Shown: positions 50,453 to 63,675, counted from the first letter of the stretch. The stretch: 64,000 nucleotides of DNA from Rhodeus uyekii (GCA_037043235.1 JAWRVZ010000049.1:3937001-4001000); one strand, 5' to 3'. Numbers and translations: made by a program. Notes: generated by a model not told the origin, from the sequence alone.

Positions 50453-51107
50453 CATGCTACAAAATCCACCGTTCGAAATGGATCATCATAATTTTATCAA
50501 AACTATCTCTACTGTGTATATTGAAGACATTTATTGTAATTTTAGCCTGTGGCTCAAGCCTGTGGGGGGGGGGGGGGGACCACTAGCGTACTTTTGCATA
50601 TATGTTTAATTTATGTATAATATAGGTAAATTATGTATAATAAAGACCGATATATATTTGTTTAATATATGTATAGAGACAGATATACATTTATATTTAC
50701 GTTTAATATTGCAAACATAACAGACGAAAATCAAGCTAGACATCTGACTTAATTATGTCACACTACAGGACGGGCTGTCACACCACAGGACTTTCACTTT
50801 GGCAGCCATCTTGAGTCATTGCTATACAAGACTGAGCTTGGACATTACAGTAACTGAATAAGTTCATTGTTTTAAACCTGAATATGATTCTTTTTTATTA
50901 TATATATTTTTCTTTTTTTCAAACTAGATCAGTCACACCACAGGACTATCAAAAATGGACATGTTCATGGTCTGACAGAAATGATGAAATTTATCAAATT
51001 AATAAGATATTAACAGTCACCTTTTAACCTCTATAGCACACCCAAACATCTGGGGGATTTCCTGGTAGGGGGGTTGACTAAAAGACCCCTATGGCTGTCC
51101 ATGTTCC

Positions 51108-51844
51108 ACATGACCATAAATGCCCATTTTAAATATTTTTTTGGTTTTACCCTATTAATTGCAGTTAAAATTGTAACCATTAAGATCTCATATAAATACT
51201 AATTGACAATTAAACTCTAAAAATACTTGACAATTTACTGTATTGCACTTCAATACAGTAAATTGGAGGGGGGAGCGGGCAAAGCAAGGATTCAAGTGCA
51301 AATGAGTGAATTTATTATAATAGTGCAGAAAACAAAGGAAGTGATAATCCAGAGTTAAAGTCATGGAACATGGGAGCCGCGAGAGAACGAATGCGCGGGA
51401 GCTGCTAAAGCGGAGAGATAAGCAGATGCTATGAGAATCAGGATTTCAGTGACCACACACACACATACACACTCAGGCAGAACTAGTAGACGCTGAATTC
51501 ATGAAATGTGACAGTTACTGCTTAGAGGTACTGCACGTGTATATTTCCCTACGTGAACAATAGCGATCAATTAAATAATGTTAAGAATAAAAACTTCTGT
51601 AAATCACTTAAGTATCACTGTGGTGAATGATGCAGCCAATGAATGAGTGAAGGGGTGATAAAGGGGTTGGAACCTCCTGACTGTGTTATGAGAGGCTGTC
51701 ATTAGGATATTTCATGTAAAAATGCGCACAAGGATGCTGAGCGTTAGGACTTTTTCCACACAAAACTTTTTATCGTACACCGATACAATGCTCGTACACC
51801 GATTTGCTCGAATACCAAGTTGCTCGTAAACAGAGGTATTATTG
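51108..51844. mobile_element. Truncated, inverted copy of the mariner-like element at 47231
   Basis: The segment is the reverse complement of much of 47231-47870 (shared AATTGTCAATTATTAATTAG-type blocks and GGGTATTTATGGTC). It ends TTGCTCGTAAACAGAGGTAT then TATTG, followed by TA. The end corresponding to the right terminus of the 47231 copy is missing. It contains about 150 bp of unrelated sequence (from about 51285). Confidence 0.7.
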
Positions 51845-52073
51845 TATTTACATTTGAGGAGTCATCAAGGTTACAGTCACACCGCAGGACATTTTGCTAT
51901 TCATCTTGAATACATTTTACGTCCCAAAATCATAATTTTGAAATAAAATGATGTTCTATGCCCCACTGGCATGTGTCGTTTTAGTTGAGAAATGCAGTTC
52001 AGTAAACATTTACACTTAGTTACAGACAAAACCGGCGTCACGTCAACACCACTGCAAACGCTCAACACCACTG

Positions 52074-52997
52074 GAGGCCTTGAAATTCATTGAGAAAAGG
52101 GCACTGCCAAGTTGCCTTAGAAATTATAGAAATTTAAAGGGCACCAAGGCATTTTTTGTTGTCTAATAAGGGCACAAAGGCAATATTGAAAACGTCACAA
52201 GGGCATTAAGGCAATTTACGTTTTATGTACATTAGCATAATGTTTGCTACTTTTTATGTTGTCCGTTTCATACTTTTAAATGAATTTTCTGTGATATTGA
52301 TGTTACACCCTATAGAATACCAAACATAATTATCTATGATGATTTAACACTTTTCTTCTGATTGGTACAGTTGAATAGTTAACATACTACGAGTAATAGC
52401 TCTTTTTAAAGGAAGATTTATTGTTAAAAGTAACTTTTCTGAACATAACTTTCAGCAGTAACAATACAACATAACACTGTATACAAGAATATTTCAATAA
52501 AAAAAAAAATTGCGTTTTTTTCTTTCTTGCACGGGTTGTCTGGCCTCTGTACTGTCAGTCTTACAGCTGCCGCTGATAGGCTGTCTGACCTGTCAATCAT
52601 GCAAGAAGGCGTGATTGGCTGTGCTGCCATGATAGCGTGCTCTTCTCATCCGATCAACACGCTTTCAGGGGGAGAGCCTGCTCTTTCTTTTTCTTCTGAT
52701 TTTGGCTTGTGTTTGTTTTCTTATTGTGTGAATTTCGCACAGTGGATCTAAACATGGCTGCTACTGGTGAATAGATTTGCGAAAATGGAGACGTTGTATT
52801 TTGATTTTTGTTAAGTTCGTTCAGGATAATTCATCGGTAAATATACTTTCACTTGTAAGAGATAGGGGCAAAAGGCATTTCTGAAAAAGGGCACGGCAAT
52901 ATTGCCGTCGATTTCATAAAAATGATAGGGGCAGTTCGGCAAACATGAAAGGCACGACGGCATTTGCCATCGATGCCGTCGTGAATTTCAAGGCCTG
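52074..52997. mobile_element. TIR element with subterminal GGGCAC repeats
   Basis: Ends GAGGCCTTGAAATTCA and TGAATTTCAAGGCCTG are inverted repeats. The flanks share CCACTG (52068-52073, 52998-53003), which may be a target duplication or a coincidence of the minisatellite target. Close to both ends, variants of AAGGGCAC followed by GGCA recur (left: about 52095, 52137, 52169, 52198; right: about 52865, 52890, 52924, 52948). Such subterminal repeats are typical of hAT-like transposase binding regions. No transposase was recognised. Confidence 0.6.
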
Positions 52998-53955
52998 CCA
53001 CTGCAAACGCTCGACACCACTGCAAACAGAGACACCACTGCAAACTGCAAAAGCAGACAACTCTACAAACGCTCAACACTGCAAACAGAGACACCACTGC
53101 AAACTGCAAAAGCAGACAACTCTACAAACACTCAACACTGCAAACAGAGACAACACTGCAAACTGCAAAAGCAGACAACTCTACAAACGCTCAACACTGC
53201 AAACAGAGACAACTCTACAAACACTCAACACTGCAAACAGAGACAACTATACAAACACTCAACACTGCAAACAGAGACAACACTGCAAACTGCAAAAGCA
53301 GACAACTCTACAAACGCTCAACACTGCAAACAGAGACAACACTGCAAACTGCAAAAGCAGACAACTCTACAAACGCTCAACACTGCAAACAGAGACAACT
53401 CTACAAACACTCAACACTGCAAACAGAGACAACTATACAAACACTCAACACTGCAAACAGAGACAACTATACAAACACTCAACACTGCAAACAGAGACAA
53501 CACTGCAAACTGCAAAAGCAGACAACTCTACAAACGCTCAACACTGCAAACAGAGACACCACTGCAAACTGCAAAAGCAGACAACTCTACAAACACTCAA
53601 CACTGCAAACTGCAAAAGCAGACAACTCTACAAACACTCAACACTGCAAACTGCAAAAGCAGACAACTCTACAAACACTCAACACTGCAAACAGAGACAA
53701 CACTGCAAACTGCAAAAGCAGACAACTCTACAAACGCTTAACACTGCAAACTGCAAAAGCAGACAACTCTACAAACGCTCAACACTGCAAACAGAGACAA
53801 CACTGCAAACTGCAAAAGCAGACAACTCTACAAACGCTCAACACTGCAAACAGAGACAACACTGCAAACTGCAAAAGCAGACAACTCTACAAACGCTCAA
53901 CACTGCAAACAGAGACAACACTGCAAACACAAACACCACAAACACAAGACAACTC

Positions 53956-54795
53956 TAGAAACGCTCAAACATGACGAGTGATTTATCACCCACACTTCCA
54001 GCTCTTACCCTTTCATTCTGCCTTTCAATCGCTTTATATTAGTTTTATGATTTATTAATTTACTCATGAATAATAAATAGTGCATATTATTCACCATCAA
54101 CTGAAAGCCTGGACGCACACGAATAAACGTTGAATTAACTATTTCTTATAACTTTATTATATAAATTAAGAAGCATTGTGAAAAATAACTTTTGTTATAG
54201 GATGTTGCTTTTTCATTATTTATGCACATATCATTAAAATAAACATGGCATTACATTGTACAAACATTAGTAAAAATTGTCAAAGTTGATTTTATGTTGG
54301 CTTTAAGGCAAGTAAATAGAGTAAAAAAAACATTATCACCATGTTTTCAGGAGTAAAGTGTTGAATAAAATCTTGTGAACGTTGTTTGAACAAACCCCTC
54401 AGTAAATCCTTCAGAATATAGATGAGAATAAAGCTCTAAGATTTGGTGTGTGTGTGTGTGTGTGTGTGTAAAGCTGAAGTGCAGGAAAACACTCATGTAA
54501 AGAAAGAGACCATCACAAAATCTGTGCGTTGTGCCTGAAATCTGCAGATTCAACGAGACACAGAGCAAGAAAACAAAGACTGCACCAGATTTGGGATGCT
54601 TTCTTTGGATAATCCTGGAAGAAAAACTGTCCAAAATCTCAAAACTGATTAGAGCATGAAACAAGCAATTAAAAATAGTTTAATGAATAGTTTAATTTCA
54701 CAGCAATAGATATTTCACTTGTGAATGTGCTTAACAATAAGCAGTTTTTATGATCATAGGTGTGATTTGTCTCTTCTTATCAGCTAGTATCTACT

Positions 54796-54871
<76 letters not shown>

Positions 54872-55149
54872 AAGGGTGCGTCTATACACAACACATACAC
54901 ACAAAATGCAAACACTTGAGTTATCATCGAAACCTTCATAAATGATTTCATAAGAGCCCAATCAAATTAAATCTGTAAAACAGACGGAAGATCCCGCGGA
55001 GAAAGAGCAAGAAAGAGTAGAAGATAAAGAGAGAGAGAGAGAGATGCATCCGCCCGCTCGCAGTACAGCACGGTTAGGGTAAGCTGAGTTAGGTTGAGTT
55101 GAGTTAGTTTAGTTAAGTTAAGTTAAGTTAAGTTAAGTTAGGTTTAGCA
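53956..55149. other. AT-rich spacer with (TG)n tract
   Basis: No coding sequence is recognised. A (TG)n tract of about 38 repeats is at 54783-54858, followed by (GA)n. A GTTAA pentamer array is at about 55110-55140. Confidence 0.6.
54783..54858. repeat. (TG)n microsatellite
   Basis: About 38 TG repeats, then AGAGAGAGAG. Confidence 0.95.
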
Positions 55150-55330
55150 CGGGTCACTCACGCTCGGATCTCCGGTCTCATGTCGCGGTCCGGCTCGCGC
55201 TCGCGTTCGCGTTCGTGTTCTCCACCGCACGGATCAGGCGCGCGCTCGCTCCACTCCTGCTGTGCGCGCGCACTCGCTCACCTGTGCGCGTGTGGGGGTG
55301 TAGGTGTGGGCGGGGCCACGCGCGGTCAGG
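55150..55330 (-). promoter_or_regulatory. CpG-rich segment: candidate promoter and non-coding first exon, possibly of lpar2
   Basis: CpG-dense, with GCGCGCG and repeated GCGTTCGCG, in contrast to AT-rich surroundings. On the minus strand a donor-like ATCCGAGC followed by GTGAGT occurs at about 55161. lpar2 has an acceptor directly upstream of its first coding exon (39268) and so must have an upstream exon. This is the only CpG-island-like site between it and akap8l on the same strand. The link across 16 kb is inference. Confidence 0.35.
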
Positions 55331-55429
55331 ACGCAGCTGATTGGATGGAGGTGACGTTTAAAAATATTTCTGGTCGTCACACTCTCTCTCACGCACGTAC
55401 TCATCGACACACACACACACACATTTCTG

Positions 55430-55500
55430 CATTTGGCAGACGCTTTTATCCAAAGCGACTTACATTACATTCAAGAAACACATTGAATCAGTTCTTGCTT
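55430..55500. repeat. SINE-tail fragment
   Basis: GCATTTGGCAGACGCTTTTA then TCCAAAGCGACTTACA, the widely dispersed fish SINE tail, here without the tRNA-like head. Confidence 0.55.
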
Positions 55501-58500
55501 TCTGTGAGTGTGTGTATTTCAGTGAATGTGTGTGTGTATCAGTGAGTGTGTTTATCAGTGTGTGTGTGTGTGTATATCAGTGAATGTGTTTATCAGTGTA
55601 TGTCAGTGAATATGTGTGTGTATCAGTGTGTGTGTGTGTGTGTGTGTGTCTATCAGTAAATATGTGAGTGTGTGTGTGTGTGTGTGTATATATCAATGAA
55701 TGTGTGTATCAGTGAGTGTGTATAAGAATGTGTGTGTATCAGTGTGTGTGTATTTCAGTGAATATGTGAGTGTGTGTGTGCGTGTGTATATCAGAGATTG
55801 TGTGTATATCAGAGATTGTGTGTATATCAGAGATTGTGTGTATCAGTGTGTGTGTGTATCAGTGAATGTGTGTATATCAGAGATTGTGTGTATCAGTGTG
55901 TGTGTGTGTATATCAGAGATTGTGTGTATCAGTGTGTGTGTGTGTGTATCAGAGATTGTGTGTATCAGTGTGTGTGTGTATATCAGAGATTGTGTGTATC
56001 AGTGAATGTGTGTATATCAGAGATTGTGTGTATCAGTGTGTGTGTGTGTGTATCAGAGATTGTGTGTATCAGTGTGTGTGTGTGTGTGTGTATCAGTGAA
56101 TGTGTGTATTTCAGAGATTGTGTGTATCAGTGTGTGTGTGTGTATATCAGAGATTGTGTGTATCAGTGTGTGTGTGTGTGTATCAGAGATTGTGTGTATC
56201 AGTGTGTGTGTGTGTATCAGTGAATGTGTGTATATCAGAGATTGTGTGTATCAGTGTGTGTGTGTGTGTATCAGAGATTGTGTGTATCAGTGTGTGTGTG
56301 TGTATCAGTGAATGTGTGTATTTCAGAGATTGTGTGTATCAGTGTGTGTGTGTGTGTATCAGAGATTGTGTGTATCAGTGTGTGTGTGTGTGTATCAGTG
56401 AATGTGTGTATATCAGAGATTGTGTGTATCAGTGTGTGTGTGTGTGTATCAGAGATTGTGTGTATCAGTGTGTGTGTGTGTATCAGTGAATGTGTGTATT
56501 TCAGAGATTGTGTGTATCAGTGTGTGTGTGTGTATCAGTGAATGTGTGTATATCAGAGATTGTGTGTATCAGTGTGTGTGTGTGTATATCAGAGATTGTG
56601 TGTATCAGTGTGTGTGTATCAGTGAATGTGTGTATTTCAGAGATTGTGTGTATCAGTGAATGTGTGTATATCAGAGATTGTGTGTATCAGTGAATGTGTG
56701 TATATCAGAGATTGTGTGTATCAGTGTGTGTATCAGTGAATGTGTGTATATCAGAGATTGTGTGTATCAGTGTGTGTGTGTATCAGAGATTGTGTGTATC
56801 AGTGTGTGTGTGTATCAGTGAATGTGTGTATATCAGAGATTGTGTGTATCAGTGTGTGTGTATCAGAGATTGTGTGTATCAGTGTGTGCATGTGTATCAG
56901 TGAATGTGTGTATATCAGATATTGTGTGTATCAGTGTGTGTGTGTGTATCAGAGATTGTGTGTATCAGTGTGTGTGTGTATATCAGAGATTGTGTGTATC
57001 AGTGTGTGTGTGTTTATCAGAGATTGTGTGTATCAGTGTGTGTGTGTGTGTGTATCAGAGATTGTGTGTATCAGTGAATGTGTGTATATCAGATATTGTG
57101 TGTATCAGTGTGTGTGTATCAGTGAATGTGTGTATATCAGATATTGTGTGTATCAGTGTGTGTGTATCAGTGAATGTGTGTATTTCAGAGATTGTGTGTA
57201 TCAGTGTGTGTGTGTGTATCAGTGAATGTGTGTATTTCAGAGATTGTGTGTATCAGTGATTGTGTGTATCAGTGTGTGTGTGTGTATCAGAGATTGTGTG
57301 TATCAGTGTGTGTGTGTGTATCAGAGATTGTGTGTATCAGTGTGTATCAGTGAATGTGTGTATTTCAGAGATTGTGTGTATCAGTGTGTGTGTGTATATC
57401 AGTGATTGTGTGTATCAGTGTGTGTGTGTGTATCAGAGATTGTGTGTATCAGTGTGTGTATCAGTGAATGTGTGTATTTCAGAGATTGTGTGTATCAGTG
57501 ATTGTGTGTATCAGTGTGTGTGTGTGTATCAGAGATTGTGTGTGTCAGTGTGTGTGTGTGTGTATCAGTGAATGTGTGTATTTCAGAGATTGTGTGTATC
57601 AGTGTGTGTGTGTATCAGAGATTGTGTGTATCAGTGATTGTGTGTATCAGTGTGTGTGTGTGTATCAGTGAATGTGTGTATTTCAGAGATTGTGTGTATT
57701 AGTGAATGTGTGTATTTCAGAGATTGTGTGTATCAGTGATTGTGTGTATCAGTGAATGTGTGCATTTCAGAGATTGTGTGTATCAGTGTGTGTGTGTGTG
57801 TGTATCAGAGATAGTGTGTATCAGTGTGTGTGTGTGTGTGTATCAGTGAATGTGTGTATTTCAGAGATTGTGTATCAGTGAATGTGTGTATATCAGTGAA
57901 TGTGTGCATATCAGAGATAGTGTGTATCAGTGTGTGTGTGTGTATCAGTGAATGTGTGTATTTCAGAGATAGTGTGTATCAGTGAATGTGTGCATATCAG
58001 AGATAGTGTGTATCAGTGTGTGTGTGTGTATCAGTGAATGTGTGTATTTCAGAGATTGTGTATCAGTGAATGTGTGTATATCAGAGATAGTGTGAATCAG
58101 TGAATGTGTGCATATCAGAGATAGTGTGTATCAGTGTGTGTGTGTGTGTGTATCAGTGAATGTGTGTATTTCAGAGATTGTGTATATTTTAGAGATTGTG
58201 TATCAATGAATGTGTGTATTTCAGAGATTGTGTATCAGTGAATGTGTGTATATCAGAGATAGTGTGTATCAGTGTGTGTGTGTATATCAGTGATTGTGTG
58301 TATCAGTGTGTGTGTGTGTATCAGTGAATGTGTGTATTTCAGAGATTGTGTATCAGTGAATGTGTGTATATCAGAGATAGTGTGTATCAGTGTGTGTGTG
58401 TGTATCAGTGAATGTGTGTATATCAGAGATTGTGTGTATCAGTGTGTGTGTGTGTATATCAGAGATTGTGTGTATCAGTGTGTGTGTATCAGTGAATGTG

Positions 58501-60940
58501 TGTATTTCAGAGATTGTGTGTATCAGTGAATGTGTGTATATCAGAGATTGTGTGTATCAGTGAATGTGTGTATATCAGAGATTGTGTGTATCAGTGTGTG
58601 TATCAGTGAATGTGTGTATATCAGAGATTGTGTGTATCAGTGTGTGTGTGTGTATCAGTGTGTGTGTGTATCAGAGATTGTGTGTATCAGTGTGTGTGTG
58701 TATCAGTGAATGTGTGTATATCAGAGATTGTGTGTATCAGTGTGTGTGTATCAGAGATTGTGTGTATCAGTGTGTGCATGTGTATCAGTGAATGTGTGTA
58801 TATCAGATATTGTGTGTATCAGTGTGTGTGTGTGTATCAGAGATTGTGTGTATCAGTGTGTGTGTGTATATCAGAGATTGTGTGTATCAGTGTGTGTGTG
58901 TTTATCAGAGATTGTGTGTATCAGTGTGTGTGTGTGTGTGTATCCTAGATTGTGTGTATCAGTGAATGTGTGTATATCAGATATTGTGTGTATCAGTGTG
59001 TGTGTATCAGTGAATGTGTGTATATCAGATATTGTGTGTATCAGTGTGTGTGTATCAGTGAATGTGTGTATTTCAGAGATTGTGTGTATCAGTGTGTGTG
59101 TGTGTATCAGTGAATGTGTGTATTTCAGAGATTGTGTGTATCAGTGATTGTGTGTATCAGTGTGTGTGTGTGTATCAGAGATTGTGTGTATCAGTGTGTG
59201 TGTGTGTGTATCAGAGATTGTGTGTATCAGTGAATGTGTGTATTTCAGAGATTGTGTGTATCAGTGTGTGTGTGTGTGTGTATCAGTGTGTGTGTGTGTA
59301 TCAGAGATTGTGTGTATCAGTGTGTGTATCAGTGAATGTGTGTATTTCAGAGATTGTGTGTATCAGTGATTGTGTGTATCAGTGTGTGTGTGTGTATCAG
59401 AGATTGTGTGTGTCAGTGTGTGTGTGTGTGTATCAGTGAATGTGTGTATTTCAGAGATTGTGTGTATCAGTGTGTGTGTGTATCAGAGATTGTGTGTATC
59501 AGTGATTGTGTGTATCAGTGTGTGTGTGTGTATCAGTGAATGTGTGTATTTCAGAGATTGTGTGTATTAGTGAATGTGTGTATTTCAGAGATTGTGTGTA
59601 TCAGTGATTGTGTGTATCAGTGTGTGTGTATCAGTGAATGTGTGCATTTCAGAGATTGTGTGTATCAGTGTGTGTGTGTGTGTGTATCAGAGATAGTGTG
59701 TATCAGTGTGTGTGTGTGTGTGTATCAGTGAATGTGTGTATTTCAGAGATTGTGTATCAGTGAATGTGTGTATATCAGTGAATGTGTGCATATCAGAGAT
59801 AGTGTGTATCAGTGTGTGTGTGTGTATCAGTGAATGTGTGTATTTCAGAGATAGTGTGTATCAGTGAATGTGTGCATATCAGAGATAGTGTGTATCAGTG
59901 TGTGTGTGTGTATCAGTGAATGTGTGCATATCAGAGATAGTGTATATTTTAGAGATTGTGTATCAATGAATGTGTGTATTTCAGAGATTGTGTATCAGTG
60001 AATGTGTGTATATCAGAGATAGTGTGTATCAGTGTGTGTGTGTGTATCAGTGAATGTGTGTATTTCAGAGATTGTGTATCAGTGAATGTGTGTATATCAG
60101 AGATAGTGTGTATCAGTGAATGTGTGCATATCAGAGATAGTGTGTATCAGTGTGTGTGTGTGTGTGTATCAGTGAATGTGTGTATTTCAGAGATTGTGTA
60201 TATTTTAGAGATTGTGTATCAATGAATGTGTGTATTTCAGAGATTGTGTATCAGTGAATGTGTGTATTTCAGAGATTGTGTATCAGTGAATGTGTGTATA
60301 TCAGAGATAGTGTGTATCAGTGTGTGTGTGTATATCAGTGATTGTGTGTATCAGTGTGTGTGTGTGTGTATCAGTGAATGTGTGTATTTCAGAGATTGTG
60401 TATCAGTGAATGTGTGTATTTTAGAGATTGTGTATCAGTGAATGTGTGTATATCAGAGATAGTGTGTATCAGTGTGTGTGTGTATATCAGTGATTGTGTG
60501 TATCAGTGTGTGTGTATCAGTGAATGTGTGTATTTCAGAGATTGTGTATCAGTGAATGTGTGTATTTTAGAGATTGTGTATCAGTGAATGTGTGTATATC
60601 AGAGATAGTGTGTATCAGTGTGTGTGTGTATATCAGTGATTGTGTGTATCAGTGTGTGTGTGTATATCAGTGATTGTGTGTATCAGTGTGTGTGTGTGTA
60701 TCAGTGAATGTGTGTATTTCAGAGATTGTGTATCAGTGAATGTGTGTATTTTAGAGATTGTGTATCAGTGAATGTGTGTATATCAGAGATAGTGTGTATC
60801 AGTGTGTGTGTGTATATCAGTGATTGTGTGTATCAGTGTGTGTGTGTGTATCAGTGAATGTGTGTATTTCAGAGATTGTGTATCAGTGAATGTGTGTATT
60901 TTAGAGATTGTGTATCAGTGAATGTGTGTATCAGTGTGTG
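55500..60940 (+). repeat. 5.4-kb TG-rich compound minisatellite
   Basis: Made of TATCAGTG(TG)n, AATGTGTGTATATCAGAGAT, TGTGTGTATC and ATTTCAGAGATTG blocks in variable order. Rare variants recur at a constant distance. For example, GTGTGTGCATGTG is at about 56882 and 58770. TGTGTGTCAGTG is at about 57537 and 59405, and GTGTATTAGTGAATG at about 57693 and 59561. The array therefore contains an approximately 1.87-1.89-kb internal duplication. Cys/Val/Ser-rich long frames in it are artefacts. Confidence 0.95.
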
Positions 60941-61022
60941 TTCTGCTCCCTCTGCTGCTGGAACTCTTGCTTCACTCTTAGACTGAAACTCTCATTGAAG
61001 CACACTGTTGTTGTTTATTGTT

Positions 61023-61066
<44 letters not shown>
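61023..61066. repeat. (CA)n microsatellite
   Basis: About 21 CA repeats downstream of akap8l. Confidence 0.9.
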
Positions 61067-61068
<2 letters not shown>

Positions 61069-61205
61069 CTCTCCTGGCGTCTCAGACACACAGGCTTTCA
61101 CTGACTCTGTTTATGAAACTGAACATGTTGAACTGCATTCGTCTGTCAGTTTCTGTATAAGCGCCTCACAGGATAAAACACACACACATTGGGACTTCAC
61201 ACACA

Positions 61206-61211
61206 TTTATT
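61206..61211 (-). promoter_or_regulatory. Poly(A) signal of akap8l
   Basis: AATAAA on the minus strand about 370 nt after the stop codon; no better signal lies between. Confidence 0.65.
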
Positions 61212-61581
61212 TCAGCAACACAACAGAAAAACAACGAGCAGAAATTGCAAAATTAAACCATTTCACTTCTACAGGCCACATCCATGAAACCAGAGAAACA
61301 AACGAGAGAACACATCATAAGAAAGGAAGATAACTGCGTTACTTCAGCGATAAACACTGAACTCAAATCATCTGGAGGCACATGACAGTCACATGACCCG
61401 CGCGAGGCCAAGGGGCGGAGCAATCCTGTGATTGGACGAACACAAGACGACTGGTCTATTCTGATTGGTCCTCAGGCTGCAGAGAGCATTCTGGGAGTTC
61501 TGTCAGTTTCATATAAAGTTCAAAGGAAAAGGATGCAGATCTGATTCTCCAAACGAGCACTAACGAGGGTTTAGCTAACGG

Positions 61582-63355
61582 CTACTCGACGGGCGCGGCG
61601 GCGGCGTCTGCGGGATCAGCGGCTGCTCCTGCGTCTGCACTGCTGGCTAGCTCCGCCTCCTGCTCAGCCTCCTCCTCGCCCACCTCCACCCCTTCCACAC
61701 CCTCCTCCTCCGCGGCTCCGCCCATCTCCATCTTCATCTCCTCCTCAGGCCCCTCCCCATTCCCCACCGCCTCTGCCACAGGCTCCGCCCCCTCAGCCTG
61801 AGGCCCCTCCTCCTCCGGCTTGGCCTCGCCCAGGCTCTCAGTGGTCAGGTCGGCCTCGGACACCTCCATCACCATGGAGTCCTCGGGATCCTGGTCGTCC
61901 TGGTTACCGTTGAACGGGTTTTCTCCCTGTCAAACGACAAACGATAATAATGTCAACAATAGTCAAAATAAATGGACATAAACCCACAATCCTTGAGTAA
62001 AGATCAACCGACACTGATGTTTTCAGTAACAGACACTGATTATTCTACATGTGGATTAAGTTGAATGTCCTCGCCTTAAAGTAGCTAACGGAGTGTAAAT
62101 GAAGGTGTGTGTTTAACAAGCTAACGAACGACGACTAGCTGAACGATAAAGTAACGATAACAGATGAAGAGCGGTTATGACCTTCAGGTAGCTCTCCAGC
62201 TTCTTCCCGATGACCTTGTGGTTGAGGATGCTGCGCGCCACAGACAGACTGGCCCTCTTGGACTGCTCCATCATGCCCTACACACACACACACAGGTCAG
62301 GGGTCAGAGGTCAGGGGTCAGGGGTCAGAGGTCACAGCAGCGGCGTGATGCGCTCGTACCTTGCGGTTGTAGTTGTGGTCGGGTGACTTGAGGTGCTTCT
62401 GGATCAGCATGTACTGCATGGGGATGAACACGTCGCAGGCCGAGCAGTGCGCCGCCTCCACCTTCTTCAGGAAGTGCTCCATGCCGATATCTGCACAGGA
62501 AGTGACATCATGAGACACGCGGAGGCGGAGCCAGAGCGTGCGTGAGAGGAGCGCGGCGTACCTCGCGTCAGGTCCTGCTCTTTGAACACCTGGCAGATGG
62601 TGGCGCTGTGGTTCTCCATCTGACTCACCCGCTGCTCCGTCTTCTTGAACTTGTTGTTCAGATACTCCTGCACACACACACACACACACTCAGGGTCAGG
62701 CTGCGGCCGCGGCGTCAGGGCGCTCGTGAGGGAGGCGTGCGCACCTGCAGGAAGTCGGTGGTGGGCTTGGACAGCTGGTTGGACAGGAAGCGGAAGTGCT
62801 CCTTGTGGAACTTGCTCTCCAGATGAGCGTCCATGTCCTCGCTGTAGAAGGAGCGGAACTTGCAGACGGAGCAGGCGAAGGTGACCCTGGGGACGACACG
62901 CCCACGTGAGCCACAGACGCGCCAGCGCAACAACTACACACGGGCAGCAAAGAACCTGACCTGTGGGCGGATACTTTGACCCCTGACCTTTCAAAGAAGC
63001 CCCTCCTCTTCCTGATTTTGGACGCAGGGGGTGTAGTCTGCTTCGCCTTGGCCTGAGAGCCCTCGTCCTGACTGGATGGAGCTGCGCACACACACACAGT
63101 TTCATCAGCATCTCAATGCCTTAGAGTCAAAGTCTCAGCATATTCAACTCCTCAGTGAAGGTGCACTCACCAGCGCTCTCTCCTCCATCCTCTGCTCTGG
63201 AGTCCTGCGGGAGAGAGAGAGAGAGGTTATCAGTGTGTGTGAGAGAGTGGCATGAGCAGTGGATGGATGTCATGAATGTCACGTACAGCGGCGTCGTTGG
63301 CCTCCGAGTCGTCACGCTTCTGCTCTTCTGCGTCTGCAACACATCACAGTAATGA

Positions 63356-63386
<31 letters not shown>

Positions 63387-63530
63387 GGCATCACGGGACA
63401 CGCGTGTGCTCGTACCGGCGGCTCTCCTGTCTCTCGCCGTCTCGGTCTTGCCCATCTTGGACTCGGGCTCGTCGGTGGCGCTCAGGGTCTGCTTGCGCTT
63501 CTTCTGCCCGTCGCGCTGGGACTTCACCTG
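61582..63530 (-). CDS. akap8l: A-kinase anchor protein 8-like (AKAP95 family), last nine coding exons
   Basis: Nuclear zinc-finger scaffold of the AKAP8/AKAP8L family, linked to chromatin, RNA processing and PKA anchoring. Coding exons: 63530-63416, 63333-63287, 63204-63171, 63081-62988, 62886-62745, 62667-62562, 62490-62360, 62277-62182 and 61926-61582 (1110 nt, 369 residues plus stop). All have GT-AG borders in phase; the gene continues beyond the window. In order: basic nuclear-localisation-like patches (QKKRKQT, SKIRKRRGFFER), then an acidic linker. Zinc finger 1 follows (CSVCKFRSFYSEDMDAHLES then KFHKEH), then a coiled-coil-like EYLNNKFKKTEQ region. Zinc finger 2 (CSACDVF then HLKSPDH) is followed by the conserved helix ARSILNHKVIGKKLESYLK and GENPF. 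The Glu/Ala-rich tail ends in PVE. AKAP8L rather than AKAP8 or ZNF326 is chosen by overall resemblance. The third exon shown is only 34 nt. Confidence 0.9.
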
Positions 63531-63675
63531 CTGCCAGGAGACACACGCACATGAGAGCCGGCCGAGCTCCGCACTGCAGCATGAGTCAATGAGGAGACTG
63601 ACGGGTGTGTTCGACCTCACGCGGCGCCCGAGAGCGTCCGGCTCCAGCAGTGAAACCCACCGCCCGACTCACATG

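Noticed and set aside
49766..50609. Long plus-strand frames of 184-193 codons
   Set aside because: They are antisense to the LINE reverse transcriptase frame, which has clear domain motifs.
53001..53955. CRISPR-like regular repeat spacing
   Set aside because: Units are contiguous variants of one minisatellite without unique spacers, in an animal genome.
52945..53958. 337-codon Thr/Asn/Lys-rich frame
   Set aside because: Translation of the CACTGCAAAC minisatellite.
55700..60587. Many Cys/Val/Ser-rich frames resembling small secreted proteins
   Set aside because: Translation of TG-rich repeat; start codons are the repeated GAATGTGTG block.
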